Assembly: GCA_964457365.1 (NCBI GenBank)
Contig: CAYWFP010000025.1
Span: forward strand, 1-40,031
Length of the DNA: 40,031 bases
Reading direction: 5' to 3'
Source: CAYWFP01 sp964457365
Lineage (GTDB): Bacteria > Planctomycetota > SZUA-567
Shown piece by piece: positions 1 to 8,430 of the stretch. Below the pieces are notes generated by a model. It was not told the origin of the DNA, ran no database searches, and saw nothing but the letters and a program-made list of their open reading frames with translations. The position numbers and the translations under genes are program-made. The number at the start of each line of letters is the position of its first letter. Position 1 is the stretch's first letter.

Positions 1-245
1 GTAGCTTATGATGTAGAATGAGCAATGCAGTTGGCCGCCCTGTCAGGTTCCACCGAGGAGCCGGGGCAGTCACTCAAGGCTTACGGGAGCCATGCGCCTT
101 GTGAATCCCGTGAACGCTTACGTTCTCTTTACATAAAGGAGATGGTATCGCTCTTTTTCATCCAGTTCGTTTTCCCATGCCAGTCACTTCGCCCTCGCAA
201 GCTGCGGTTTGCGGGGCTTTTTGTTGGGCGGTGAAGTTGTTGGCG
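1..245. other. intergenic region, no convincing gene
   Basis: I find no open reading frame here with a credible start and protein character; the short reading frames have low-complexity composition. The only supported element is a rho-independent terminator near the right end (191-222), which implies that a rightward gene or RNA ends in or just before this stretch. No tRNA or other structured RNA could be recognised by eye. Confidence 0.5.
191..222 (+). terminator. rho-independent terminator
   Basis: GCCCTCGCAA (191-200) pairs with TTGCGGGGC (209-217), with one bulged T and an 8-base loop, followed directly by five T residues (218-222). The T tract is only on the plus strand, so it should end rightward transcription coming from outside or from the start of the window. 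The leftward glycosyltransferase that ends at 246 could use the hairpin but has no T tract in its direction. Confidence 0.65.
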
Positions 246-1316
246 CTACAGGTGTTGCCGGAAAATGCCGGCGAGTTCGCCGCTTCGTGCTGGCATGTTA
301 TAGTCCCGCAGGCAGCGCGCCTGCCCCGCTGCGGCAACGCGCTCACGCTCCGCCGGGTGATCGAGGTAATGCCGGATCTTCTCCATCAATTCCTCGGGGC
401 TGGCAAAGCTGTCCAGTTCTTTCCCTGGGACGAAAAGATCCGCCAGGTTCGGCTGATGTTCAGTCAGTACGAACCGCCCGACGCCGGTCGACTCGAAGAG
501 ACGCATGTTGCCGGCCTCGCCCTTGGCCAGATCGATTTCGGCGTTGAGGACGATGCGTCCGGAACGAAGCGCGCGGTACATTTCAAGGCCCCAGCGCGCG
601 CGGCGGTTGCACGCCTGCACGGCCGGCGGGAGTGAGCCGTAGTGGGCGAGATAATACGCCGGCGTATAGGGACGGGGTGCGCGGTCGGCCATCTCCGCGA
701 CGTAGAGCAGCATGCGATTGCGATCGCCATGCTCGCTCGTCCACTGGCCGCTGAAGACGACATCGTCGACGGTCTCTGTGCCGGCGACGCGTTCGGCCAG
801 AAACGACGGGAAGCCGGGTCGGAACGGAAGCGCTTTCTTCGCGCCCAGGCGCAGCGCCACTTCGCGGCAGGGGCTCAAGTGCGAAAGAATCAGGTCGAAC
901 GAGGACCAGTCCGTTTCCCGCGGAATCGAAGCGGCGCGCCAACCGACGACGAGAGGCGGTTTCTTGTTCAGGTAGCGGACGAAACGGCTGTCGAAGGGAA
1001 TCGGATCCGAGAGCAGAAGAACGTCCGGATCGTCCCGCCGGATCATGGCCTTGATAATATCCATCGGGCGGGCTTGGGGCGAAACGCCGTATTCGCGGGC
1101 GAAGGCCTGCAGCAAGGGCAGGCAGTTGCCGATCACTACGCGCGCGTCCCAGCCGCCTTCGGGTTGGTAGAGGCCGAACATGTGCCCGCCCGAGAAACCG
1201 TCCTGGCGAAAGGCGTTGAGTTGCTCTTCCGCCGCCGCTTCCAGAAGGTGCGGTTGCCGGGTATAGAATTCCTGCAGGTAGGCGGGATAAAAAGTCAGGA
1301 TCTGAAAGATGCGCAT
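246..1316 (-). CDS. CgeB/GT1-like glycosyltransferase
   Basis: A protein of about 356 residues that begins MRIFQILTFYPAYLQEF, a typical first beta strand of a GT-B glycosyltransferase. Near the C-terminus it has GNMRLFESTGVGRFVLTEH, the acceptor/nucleotide-sugar loop seen in the CgeB/YkvP group (Glyco_trans_1_2 and related Pfam families), followed by a helical tail with YLDHPAERERVAAAG. It probably moves a sugar from an NDP-sugar to a surface glycan or protein; donor and acceptor cannot be told from sequence. The reading frame stays open upstream to 1484, but the ATG at 1316 starts directly at the fold and lies 40 bases after a predicted promoter, so I chose it. It is divergent from a methyltransferase and a GT4-GT41 fusion, which suggests a shared glycan-building role. 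The family is fairly sure, the substrate unknown. Confidence 0.8.
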   Translation of the reverse strand: MRIFQILTFYPAYLQEFYTRQPHLLEAAAEEQLNAFRQDGFSGGHMFGLYQPEGGWDARVVIGNCLPLLQAFAREYGVSPQARPMDIIKAMIRRDDPDVLLLSDPIPFDSRFVRYLNKKPPLVVGWRAASIPRETDWSSFDLILSHLSPCREVALRLGAKKALPFRPGFPSFLAERVAGTETVDDVVFSGQWTSEHGDRNRMLLYVAEMADRAPRPYTPAYYLAHYGSLPPAVQACNRRARWGLEMYRALRSGRIVLNAEIDLAKGEAGNMRLFESTGVGRFVLTEHQPNLADLFVPGKELDSFASPEELMEKIRHYLDHPAERERVAAAGQARCLRDYNMPARSGELAGIFRQHL

Positions 1317-1362
1317 GCGAACAGGCTTTCGGCGTTTCGGCCGCGAAAGAGAACTCGATTCT

Positions 1363-1390
1363 ATTATCGGATTGCATCGCTTTGCGGCAA
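1363..1390 (-). promoter_or_regulatory. putative sigma70 promoter for the CgeB-like gene
   Basis: On the minus strand TTGCCG (1390-1385) and GATAAT (1368-1363) are separated by 16 bases. The predicted transcription start near 1356 gives a leader of about 40 bases before the ATG at 1316. It was found by eye against the consensus, and no scoring was done. Confidence 0.4.
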
Positions 1391-1456
1391 TCGTTTTTTT
1401 GGACAATCGGCCGGGTTCGCGCGATTCTTCGGCCTGGACGAAACAGCGACTCGGAG

Positions 1457-1485
1457 TTGAATTGCCCCGGGCAAACGGATACACT
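1457..1485 (+). promoter_or_regulatory. putative sigma70 promoter for the TPR-methyltransferase operon
   Basis: TTGAAT (1457-1462) and TACACT (1480-1485) with a 17-base spacer point rightward. Transcription would start near 1492, leaving a leader of about 124 bases before the ATG at 1616. Each hexamer matches consensus at 4 of 6 positions, so this is a moderate call. Confidence 0.4.
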
Positions 1486-1615
1486 CATTGCAGCCTTTTG
1501 GGCAATCGGCGGATCGGAAGGGCGAGGTGGGCGAAGAGCGCGACTCGCGTTCTGCGTCATCGAACCGCAGCGGTCCTGTGCGATGCGAGAACAAGCCTCC
1601 TTTCATGGAGCCGGT

Positions 1616-2881
1616 ATGAACGCGTTTCACCAAGCCGACACACTCGATCATGCTATCGAGCGGTTGAACCAGGGCGATATCGACGCGGCGATGACGTTGT
1701 TCGCACAGGCGGCCTCGCAGGGCGCCGATGCCGACACGGTGGCGTTCGGAGAAGCCATCTGCCTCGGGCGGCTGGGAAAGATCGATGAAGCGGTGGGTTC
1801 GGTCGAAAAGGCATTGCGCCGATTTCCAGGTCACGCGCCGTCGATGCGATTGCGGGAGGAATTGCATTCCGCGCAGCAACAAGCGCACGGCGCGTTGTCG
1901 ACAACCGCCACCAAGCCGTTTTCTTCGCCAAGTGCGGAGGATGCGGAAACCGGCCTGGCCAGTGCATTGCTGGAATCTGGGCGCGAGTTTCTGAAACGGA
2001 ACGAGTTGGACAACGCCGCGGATCTGTTGGCCAAGGCCAAGGGGCGGCGTACACCAATCCGGAATCTCGACCGGACGCGCGCGACGGTATTTCTGTGCCA
2101 GGGAAAGCTGCTTGACGCGGTGAGCGCATTGCGGGAAGAGCTGAACCACTTTACCGACAACGAAGAGGCCCGTACCGAACTGGACGCTTTACTGAAGCAG
2201 TATCCGCAGATCCGGGAGACAAAGGTCGAGGATCCCGAATTTCGAGAACTGTATCAGGTCGTGGGGCGGTACACGATGGTGCCGGAGTCCCGTCTCTACT
2301 CGTTGTATCGACTGGCGAAGCATGTGTGCGAAAGCGATCTGCCGGGGCAGTTCGTCGAATGCGGCGTGGCCGCTGGCGGTTCGACGGCGTTGATCGCGAC
2401 CGTGCTGCAACGCTACTCGCGCCGCCAGCGACTGCTCTATGCGTTCGATTCTTTCGAAGGCATGCCCGATCCGGGCGAGTACGACGTGGTCTCGTTCACG
2501 CAGGCTGCGGCCAATGCCTCCGGGTGGGGCGCCGGCACCTGTGCTGCGCCCGAGAGCAGCGTGCGGGAAGTATGCGAGACGCTCGGAGTGTGGGGGCATG
2601 TCCGCACGGTCAAGGGCCTGTTCGAAGACACGTTGCCCCGGCTGCGCGATGAAATCGGCCAGATCGCTTTTCTCCATATGGACGGCGACTGGTACTCTTC
2701 GACGAAGGCCATTCTCGATAATCTCTATGACCTACTCGTTCCGAAAGCGGTGGTCCAGGTCGACGACTTCGGACACTGGATGGGCTGCCGCAAGGCTTTC
2801 GAGGAGTTTGTCGGCCGACGCAACCTGACGATTGAAATGAAACAGATCGATGTCGCCGGCGTCTGGTTTCACAAAGTGTGA
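1616..2881 (+). CDS. TPR-repeat protein fused to TylF-type O-methyltransferase
   Basis: A protein of 421 residues. Roughly the first 190 residues are tetratricopeptide-like helices (for example LNQGDIDAAMTLFAQAASQG). The C-terminal 200 residues match the TylF/macrocin O-methyltransferase family: FVECGVAAGGSTALIATV is the S-adenosylmethionine loop, YAFDSFEGMPDPGEYD follows, and HMDGDWYSSTKAILDNLYDL with VQVDDFGHWMGCRKAF carries the metal-binding acidic residues. The family methylates sugar hydroxyls, and next to two glycosyltransferases a glycan substrate is likely. The start at 1616 is chosen because GGAG (1607-1610) lies 5 bases upstream; the frame is open further upstream but without a ribosome site or domain. 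The TPR part may recruit partners or the glycan carrier. The methyltransferase is well supported; its acceptor is not known. Confidence 0.85.
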   Translation: MNAFHQADTLDHAIERLNQGDIDAAMTLFAQAASQGADADTVAFGEAICLGRLGKIDEAVGSVEKALRRFPGHAPSMRLREELHSAQQQAHGALSTTATKPFSSPSAEDAETGLASALLESGREFLKRNELDNAADLLAKAKGRRTPIRNLDRTRATVFLCQGKLLDAVSALREELNHFTDNEEARTELDALLKQYPQIRETKVEDPEFRELYQVVGRYTMVPESRLYSLYRLAKHVCESDLPGQFVECGVAAGGSTALIATVLQRYSRRQRLLYAFDSFEGMPDPGEYDVVSFTQAAANASGWGAGTCAAPESSVREVCETLGVWGHVRTVKGLFEDTLPRLRDEIGQIAFLHMDGDWYSSTKAILDNLYDLLVPKAVVQVDDFGHWMGCRKAFEEFVGRRNLTIEMKQIDVAGVWFHKV

Positions 2882-2905
2882 TCGCATCGCTTCCGAGGAG
2901 GGCGC

Positions 2906-5900
2906 ATGCCCGAACCCGATCGAGAGAGTAGCAGATTATGGGCCCCGTTGGCGCGGTCGGATTTTCCGGGGCCTGTCGCAAAGCCGCGACCGGTCACGGC
3001 ACGGCCGCGAAAGCCGTTGAAAATACTGCATCTGTCCAGCCTGGACCACGGCGGTGCCGGCAACTCCGCGTATCGTCTCTACCTCGGCCAGCGCCGGCTG
3101 GGTATCGACGCGCACATGATGGTGCTCGGGCGCCGGTCGGGCGATCAGCAGGTGATCGAATTGCGCGGGGAGGTGGAGCAGGCCGACGGATCGCGGCAAG
3201 CCGTGGATTTCTGGACGCATATGTTGCGGCGCTGGCAATCCGTTCTGGCGCAGTTTCCCAATCGCCCCGGCCATCTGGAGATGTTCACTACGCCCGAATG
3301 CGCCGTCGGGTTCGACAAGATGGGATTGCTGCAGGACATCGACGTTATCAACCTCCACTGGGTCGCCGGACTGCTGGATTACGAACGCATGGCCCTGGCC
3401 TTTGCCGGAAAGAAGGTCGTCTGGACATTGCACGACATGAACGCCTTTACCGGCGGCTGTCATTATGCCGGCGATTGTGACAAATACCGTTCGTCATGCG
3501 CCGCGTGTCCGCAACTCGGTGTTCCGGCGCCGGAGGAGCTGGCGCGGCAGATCTGGGAGTTCAAGGAGCGCCATTACCGCGAAGTCGAACTTCACATTGT
3601 CACGCCGAGCCGGTGGTTGGGCGAATGTTCCCGTTCCAGCGGTTTGCTCTCGCGCTTTCGGCATACGGTGATCCCCTATGGCTTAGATATTGCCGCGTTC
3701 TCGCCGCGCGATCCGGATGAGTCCAAGAGGCGTCTGCAACTTACGATGGAGAAGCGCATCGTCCTCTTCGGGGCCGATGTCGTGGCCAACCACCGTAAAG
3801 GATTTCATCTTCTGCTCCAGGCCCTGCAGGTTTTGGACGCCATGCAGGAGCCGCCGGCCTACGAGTTGGTCTGCTTCGGACGATTCGCACCCGAGATGGC
3901 GCGCAATCTTCCCGTGCCCGTCCACGTTCTGGGGCACCTCGACAGTGTCGAAGCCCTGAGCGCGGCGTACAGTGCGGCCGATGTCTTCGTTCTGCCTTCG
4001 CAGGAAGACAATCTGCCCAACACGGTTCTCGAATCGCTCGCGTGTGGCACGCCGGTCGTCGGTTTCCGTGTCGGCGGTATGCCCGACATGGTCGATCATG
4101 GCCAGACCGGCTACCTCGCCGCTCCTTACGATGTGGCCGATCTGGCCCAGGGGATCCGGGAGGTATTGACCTCGACCAATGCCGCCATGCGTCAACGTTG
4201 CCGCAGCGTGGCCGAGGAGCGATATCCGCTCGAGAAGCAGGCGCAAGCGTATTCCGACCTTTACGAATCGTTGAGCGGAGGTGTCGACGCGACGCGCCGT
4301 CCGAGTCTGGAGCGGGTGGTGGCGGACCTGACTATCCCCGCGCCGGACACTTCCGCGCAGACGGCTCCGCAAACGAGCGCGGGCGCGGATTCGTCTTCTC
4401 AAGAGCCAGCCTTTTCGTTGAGTTTCGGCCCTCCCGCACAGGAGGACTCGAAGCCTTCTCTGTCATTCGGCGATCCGGCGTCGCCGCCCGCTCCGTCGCA
4501 ACCGGCCTCACCCCCATCTCCCCCGCCGGCTCCACAGGCGCCCCGACAGCAACAACCGCTTCCGACGTCTCCGGAGATCGACGTGAATCTGTGCCGCCGG
4601 AAACGGCGCGAGTTGGCCGAAATCTGGCTCGGTGCCGAAGACGCAGAACTCGAGGCGATGTACCAGGGTGATGCGGGGCAACGCCAGCGGGTGTTTCTCG
4701 ACAGCGGTTGCCGCGATTTTCCTCTGACGGAGGAAGAAGACGCGTTCGCTGCCGGCTTGATCGAGGAAATGGGCAGCAAGATCAATCGCACCGGTGCGCT
4801 CAAGACGTTTCTGGCGTTGATGCTTTACAAGCGCGCCTTCGAGTATGCGGTCGACTTGCATCTCAATCGGGTGCCACCCTGGCTGTTGAAGGATTACTGG
4901 ATTTACCTGATCGAACCGGTAACGGTTTTCTGGAAGCCGGGAGACGCGGACGCGTATTGCAGCCATATGCAGAATCTTATCGAGCATCTGCATAAGCGAT
5001 TCGCTACGCGCAAGCCCTCGCAGATCTGGCAAACGGTGGGGCCGCTTTTCGCGGAAAAGGCCAATTTCATATCACTCTATTTCTCCGGTCGGCATCTCCG
5101 GGAGATATACGCACAACGGGCCGATATCGCCACGTGCGTACTGGAAGATCAGGATGCCTCGATCGATTACGATTTTCCGGTCCGGGCGTCGGATCGGAAG
5201 ATCCGTGTCGGCGTGCTGATGAAGGCGTTCCTCTCCCTGACAGAGACCTTCGCTTCGTTGCCGGTTTTCGAGCATCTCGACCGTGATCGCTTTGAGTTGA
5301 TCCTCTTCGCGCTCGGAAGCGACAACAATCCGATCGAACGGCATTGCCGGTCTTTAGCCGACCGGTTTGTCGTGCTACCGCAGGAGTTGCCGCGACAGGT
5401 GCAGCAGGTCCGCGCGGAGGATTTGGATATCCTCTTTTTCGGCAACAACCTTACAGCGGTGACCAATCTGCCTTTCGTGCTCGGTTGTTTCCGCCTCGCC
5501 CGCAAGCAGGTGGTGCATTTCTGCCAACCCCTGACCACAGGCCAGCCCAACATCGACGGCTTCTTAATCGGCAGCCTCGCCGTTCCGGAACGAAACGCCG
5601 AAGAGCTGTACAGCGAGAGGCTATTGCCCTTGGACGGCTCGGGGATTTGTTTCAATTACACGCTCAAGCAGGAGACGCCGACGATCCGTCCCGCGCGCAG
5701 GGATTTGAACATCGGCGACGAGCAGGTGGTTTTCGTCTCCGGCGCCAACTTCTTCAAGATTCTTCCCGAACTTAGGCGAACGTGGGTCGATTTGCTGGCG
5801 GCTCTGCCGAGCAGCGTTCTGGTGTTGTATCCCTTCGGTCCGGCTTGGGCGCCCTCGTATCCGAAGCAGCCGTTTATCGACGATTTCGGTCGTCTTCTCG

Positions 5901-6316
5901 ACGAACGGGACGTGGTGCGTTCGCGCGTGACCATTCTCGAGCCGCTGCCCACGCAGGCGGATATCCAGCAAGTGGTCAAGCTGGCCGACATCTATCTCGA
6001 CGGCTTCCCCTATTCCGGCGCCACCTCGTTGCTGGACCCCTTGTCGCACAATGTGCCGCCGGTGGTGATGGAAGGGAATGATTTGCGCTCGCGCCAAGGG
6101 GCGGCGATGCTGCGCGAGGTGGGGTTGGACGACCTGGTAGCGCGCAACGAGCAGGAGTATATCGCGCTCGCTTCGCGACTGGCGAACGAAAGGGCTTTCC
6201 GCGAATCCATGGCCGGGCGCATTGGGAAGCTCATGCGCGAGAATCCGCCGTTTCTCGATGGTCGCGCCTATGCCCGCAAAGTCGAAGATGCTTTTCGGGC
6301 TTTGCTGAATACGTGA
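2906..6316 (+). CDS. GT4 glycosyltransferase fused to an OGT/SPINDLY-like GT41 domain
   Basis: A protein of 1136 residues with two glycosyltransferase modules. Residues about 38-460 form a GT4 enzyme: KILHLSSLDHGGAGNSAYRL at the start, and FVLPSQEDNLPNTVLESLAC with the E-x7-E motif near residues 358-380. Residues about 475-560 are a proline/serine/alanine-rich linker in which SLSFG occurs twice. After a helical segment (about 565-755), residues 765-1130 resemble the catalytic half of O-GlcNAc transferase/SPINDLY: IRVGVLMKAF, GANFFKILPELRRTW (Lys951 matches the conserved active-site lysine), and PYSGATSLLDPLSHNVPPVV. GAGGAGGG (2895-2902) precedes the ATG, and the gene follows the methyltransferase after 24 bases. 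GT41 enzymes glycosylate proteins on Ser/Thr, so a two-step protein or surface glycosylation is plausible, but the acceptor is unknown. Confidence 0.85.
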   Translation: MPEPDRESSRLWAPLARSDFPGPVAKPRPVTARPRKPLKILHLSSLDHGGAGNSAYRLYLGQRRLGIDAHMMVLGRRSGDQQVIELRGEVEQADGSRQAVDFWTHMLRRWQSVLAQFPNRPGHLEMFTTPECAVGFDKMGLLQDIDVINLHWVAGLLDYERMALAFAGKKVVWTLHDMNAFTGGCHYAGDCDKYRSSCAACPQLGVPAPEELARQIWEFKERHYREVELHIVTPSRWLGECSRSSGLLSRFRHTVIPYGLDIAAFSPRDPDESKRRLQLTMEKRIVLFGADVVANHRKGFHLLLQALQVLDAMQEPPAYELVCFGRFAPEMARNLPVPVHVLGHLDSVEALSAAYSAADVFVLPSQEDNLPNTVLESLACGTPVVGFRVGGMPDMVDHGQTGYLAAPYDVADLAQGIREVLTSTNAAMRQRCRSVAEERYPLEKQAQAYSDLYESLSGGVDATRRPSLERVVADLTIPAPDTSAQTAPQTSAGADSSSQEPAFSLSFGPPAQEDSKPSLSFGDPASPPAPSQPASPPSPPPAPQAPRQQQPLPTSPEIDVNLCRRKRRELAEIWLGAEDAELEAMYQGDAGQRQRVFLDSGCRDFPLTEEEDAFAAGLIEEMGSKINRTGALKTFLALMLYKRAFEYAVDLHLNRVPPWLLKDYWIYLIEPVTVFWKPGDADAYCSHMQNLIEHLHKRFATRKPSQIWQTVGPLFAEKANFISLYFSGRHLREIYAQRADIATCVLEDQDASIDYDFPVRASDRKIRVGVLMKAFLSLTETFASLPVFEHLDRDRFELILFALGSDNNPIERHCRSLADRFVVLPQELPRQVQQVRAEDLDILFFGNNLTAVTNLPFVLGCFRLARKQVVHFCQPLTTGQPNIDGFLIGSLAVPERNAEELYSERLLPLDGSGICFNYTLKQETPTIRPARRDLNIGDEQVVFVSGANFFKILPELRRTWVDLLAALPSSVLVLYPFGPAWAPSYPKQPFIDDFGRLLDERDVVRSRVTILEPLPTQADIQQVVKLADIYLDGFPYSGATSLLDPLSHNVPPVVMEGNDLRSRQGAAMLREVGLDDLVARNEQEYIALASRLANERAFRESMAGRIGKLMRENPPFLDGRAYARKVEDAFRALLNT

Positions 6317-6336
6317 ATTGCCGGAAAGATGCCGTC

Positions 6337-8352
6337 ATGATGCGGATTCGATGGCTGTGCCCGCTGTTTCTCTGGACGATATCCTGTTCTCTGATCGCCG
6401 GAGAGGCGTCTCCCGGACCGGGATTGCCCCTGCGCTTGCCCGGGGAGGCGCTCTTTTATGCCCGGATCGATCCGGCCGCATTGCGGGACCTTCTAGCCGA
6501 TTGGTCCGCCGGGAAAGATGTCAACGCGGGAAAATCTTGCGGGGAGAAAGCGAGGGAGGCGCAGCGGTCTTTGCTGAACTTGCTGGGCGCAGAGGAGTTG
6601 GAGCCAGAACAGGCTGCTCGACTCTGCGCGTGCCCGATGCACCTGGTCGTACTGGGTGTGGAAGGAGAGATGCCGAACCCGGAGCCTGCCGAATGCCGTG
6701 CTGTCGAAACCGCTGAGCCCGTGCCGGATCAAGCACGGGTCGAGACCTTGCCCCAAGCCGAACTCACGGTTGATCCGTTGCCGCCGGAAATGTGTCTCGA
6801 TGAAGCGTCGGCGATCGCCGATTCCTTGCCGGACGAGCATACGCGTGACGACACGGTTTCCGGAGAATCGAGGCCTTTGTCGGAGGCGAGGACGTTCCTG
6901 GGCGCTCGGAACGATTCACGGCGGAGGCCGCGTCCGCGACTGGTCGTCTGCGTGGTTTTTCATGTCGGCAGCGAGCAGGCTTCGGCGATGGCCGAGGTCT
7001 GCGCTCGGAAAGCCAACGCCGTTGCGGCGGGACCGCACCTCGTATTTTCCGATGGCGATGCGGATCCCTTGATCCGGGTGTTGAGCGCGCCGCGCAAGGA
7101 TCTATCCGGTGCGCCGATCTATGGTGTCGAGCCGCCTTCCATGCCGCCGATGGGCTGCCTGATCGATATCAAGGCGGCGGGGCGATTCGTCGCTTCGCGC
7201 TTTCGGTATGACGAAGAGTCGCTCGCTGTGCGGTTGAATGCCCGGGCCGATACCGAAGGCATGGCGCCCGAAGCGATTGTCGCCTACGAGGAAATGCGCG
7301 GCACCTGGCGACTTGCGCGCGAAGACCGAAAGCGGTTCGCGTTGATTCGCAAGGTTCTGGGGTTCGAACGCCTTCCTTGGCTCGGTGCGCGGGTGGACCT
7401 GGTTGTCGAAGAACAGCGCAGCAAGGTGACGTGCGAATTCCTGCTGGCGCGGGAGTCGCCGTCGGCGCCGTTGCTGGCGGCGCTGCTCGACGGCGGGCAG
7501 GCGTTGACTCCGCCGCCGTATGCCTGGGAAGAAGCGGCCTGCGTCATGGGCCGCATGGACTGGGCCAAGGTGTACGAGAAGGGCTTGCCGGTATTGGAGC
7601 CGCGCTTCGCGCAAGCCTTTCTGATGCTGCAGATGGCGGCCAAGGCCCAACTCGGGCATGATCTGCAGGACTTGTTGCCGCGCCTGGCGGGCGATGTGTA
7701 CGCCTGGTTCGCGCCGGCCGTTCGAGGAGACAATGCCGCCGTAGAGACTCTGCTTCTGGTCGGTCTGCGGGATCCCGAGGGGATGCGGAAGGCACTGGGG
7801 GCGATGGCCGCCGGTGCGCAAGAGCTGAAGCAGACGCGGAAGTATTTGAGCGTGCGCGAAATCGAAGGGCAGGCCGCCTACTGCATCGGCCGTGGGATGA
7901 ACGAGTCGCGAGTCGTTCCCGATGGTGTCGAGTCGATGACGGTCGTGATTCGCGGCCGGTATCTTCTGTTCGGTTCCTGGTCGCGAATTCGGAACGTTCT
8001 GCGCCGTTGGGGCGAAGAAAACTCGCGGGCCGGAATGGCTCTTCCTTCGAAAACCAACTTCTACGCGCGGATTCCGCCGCAGGTTTGTCTCGCTTTGATG
8101 GCTCATTCGCGGCCCGTGATGACGTCGTGGAATGACGCCGTATGGACGCATGTGTTGCGTCGATTCGGTCGTGATGACGAGGCGGCCGGGGCCGCATGCG
8201 CGAGGGCTTGCGGCGATCTCGCCGCGGCACTCCGGTCGCTGATCGTGCCATCGAAGGCGGTATTCTCAGAGGGCATTGTCCTTACCGGTCGGATGCGCGG
8301 GGATGTTTATGTGCTCCGCCTCCGTCATGTCATGGAACCGTCGGCACAGTAG
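6337..8352 (+). CDS. exported protein of unknown family
   Basis: About 671 residues. The N-terminus after MM (RIRWLCPLFLWTISCSLIAG) looks like a signal peptide with cleavage near AGEA, so the protein should act outside the cytoplasm. A low-complexity Pro/Glu/Asp-rich stretch lies roughly at residues 105-180. After it come repeated beta-alpha segments with phrases such as LPGEALFYARIDPAALRDLL (start) and GRYLLFGSWSRIRNVLRRWG (C-terminal third), reminiscent of DUF3352-like exported proteins of PVC bacteria, although I cannot confirm this. The frame can be extended to a GTG at 6313 overlapping the previous stop, but GGAAAG (6323-6328) and the signal peptide favour 6337 or the adjacent ATG at 6340. 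It sits in line with the glycosyltransferase genes. I do not recognise a function. Confidence 0.75.
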   Translation: MMRIRWLCPLFLWTISCSLIAGEASPGPGLPLRLPGEALFYARIDPAALRDLLADWSAGKDVNAGKSCGEKAREAQRSLLNLLGAEELEPEQAARLCACPMHLVVLGVEGEMPNPEPAECRAVETAEPVPDQARVETLPQAELTVDPLPPEMCLDEASAIADSLPDEHTRDDTVSGESRPLSEARTFLGARNDSRRRPRPRLVVCVVFHVGSEQASAMAEVCARKANAVAAGPHLVFSDGDADPLIRVLSAPRKDLSGAPIYGVEPPSMPPMGCLIDIKAAGRFVASRFRYDEESLAVRLNARADTEGMAPEAIVAYEEMRGTWRLAREDRKRFALIRKVLGFERLPWLGARVDLVVEEQRSKVTCEFLLARESPSAPLLAALLDGGQALTPPPYAWEEAACVMGRMDWAKVYEKGLPVLEPRFAQAFLMLQMAAKAQLGHDLQDLLPRLAGDVYAWFAPAVRGDNAAVETLLLVGLRDPEGMRKALGAMAAGAQELKQTRKYLSVREIEGQAAYCIGRGMNESRVVPDGVESMTVVIRGRYLLFGSWSRIRNVLRRWGEENSRAGMALPSKTNFYARIPPQVCLALMAHSRPVMTSWNDAVWTHVLRRFGRDDEAAGAACARACGDLAAALRSLIVPSKAVFSEGIVLTGRMRGDVYVLRLRHVMEPSAQ

Positions 8353-8430
8353 CCGCTTCCATGGTTCCGCCGAGAATCTTATCGTGCGCGCGGTGCTCTT
8401 TCGCATCCTTGCCTCCTGGAAAGGAGCATC

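Noticed and set aside
110..124. A 15-base sequence GTGAACGCTTACGTT that also occurs on the minus strand at 39996-39982 in the kinase promoter
   Set aside because: About one such match is expected by chance in 40 kb, and no promoter is seen at the first copy; the inner AACG/CGTT dyad may still merit a genome-wide motif count.
25..234. A 69-codon open frame at the window start
   Set aside because: It has no ribosome site and no protein character, and it runs through a rho-independent terminator.
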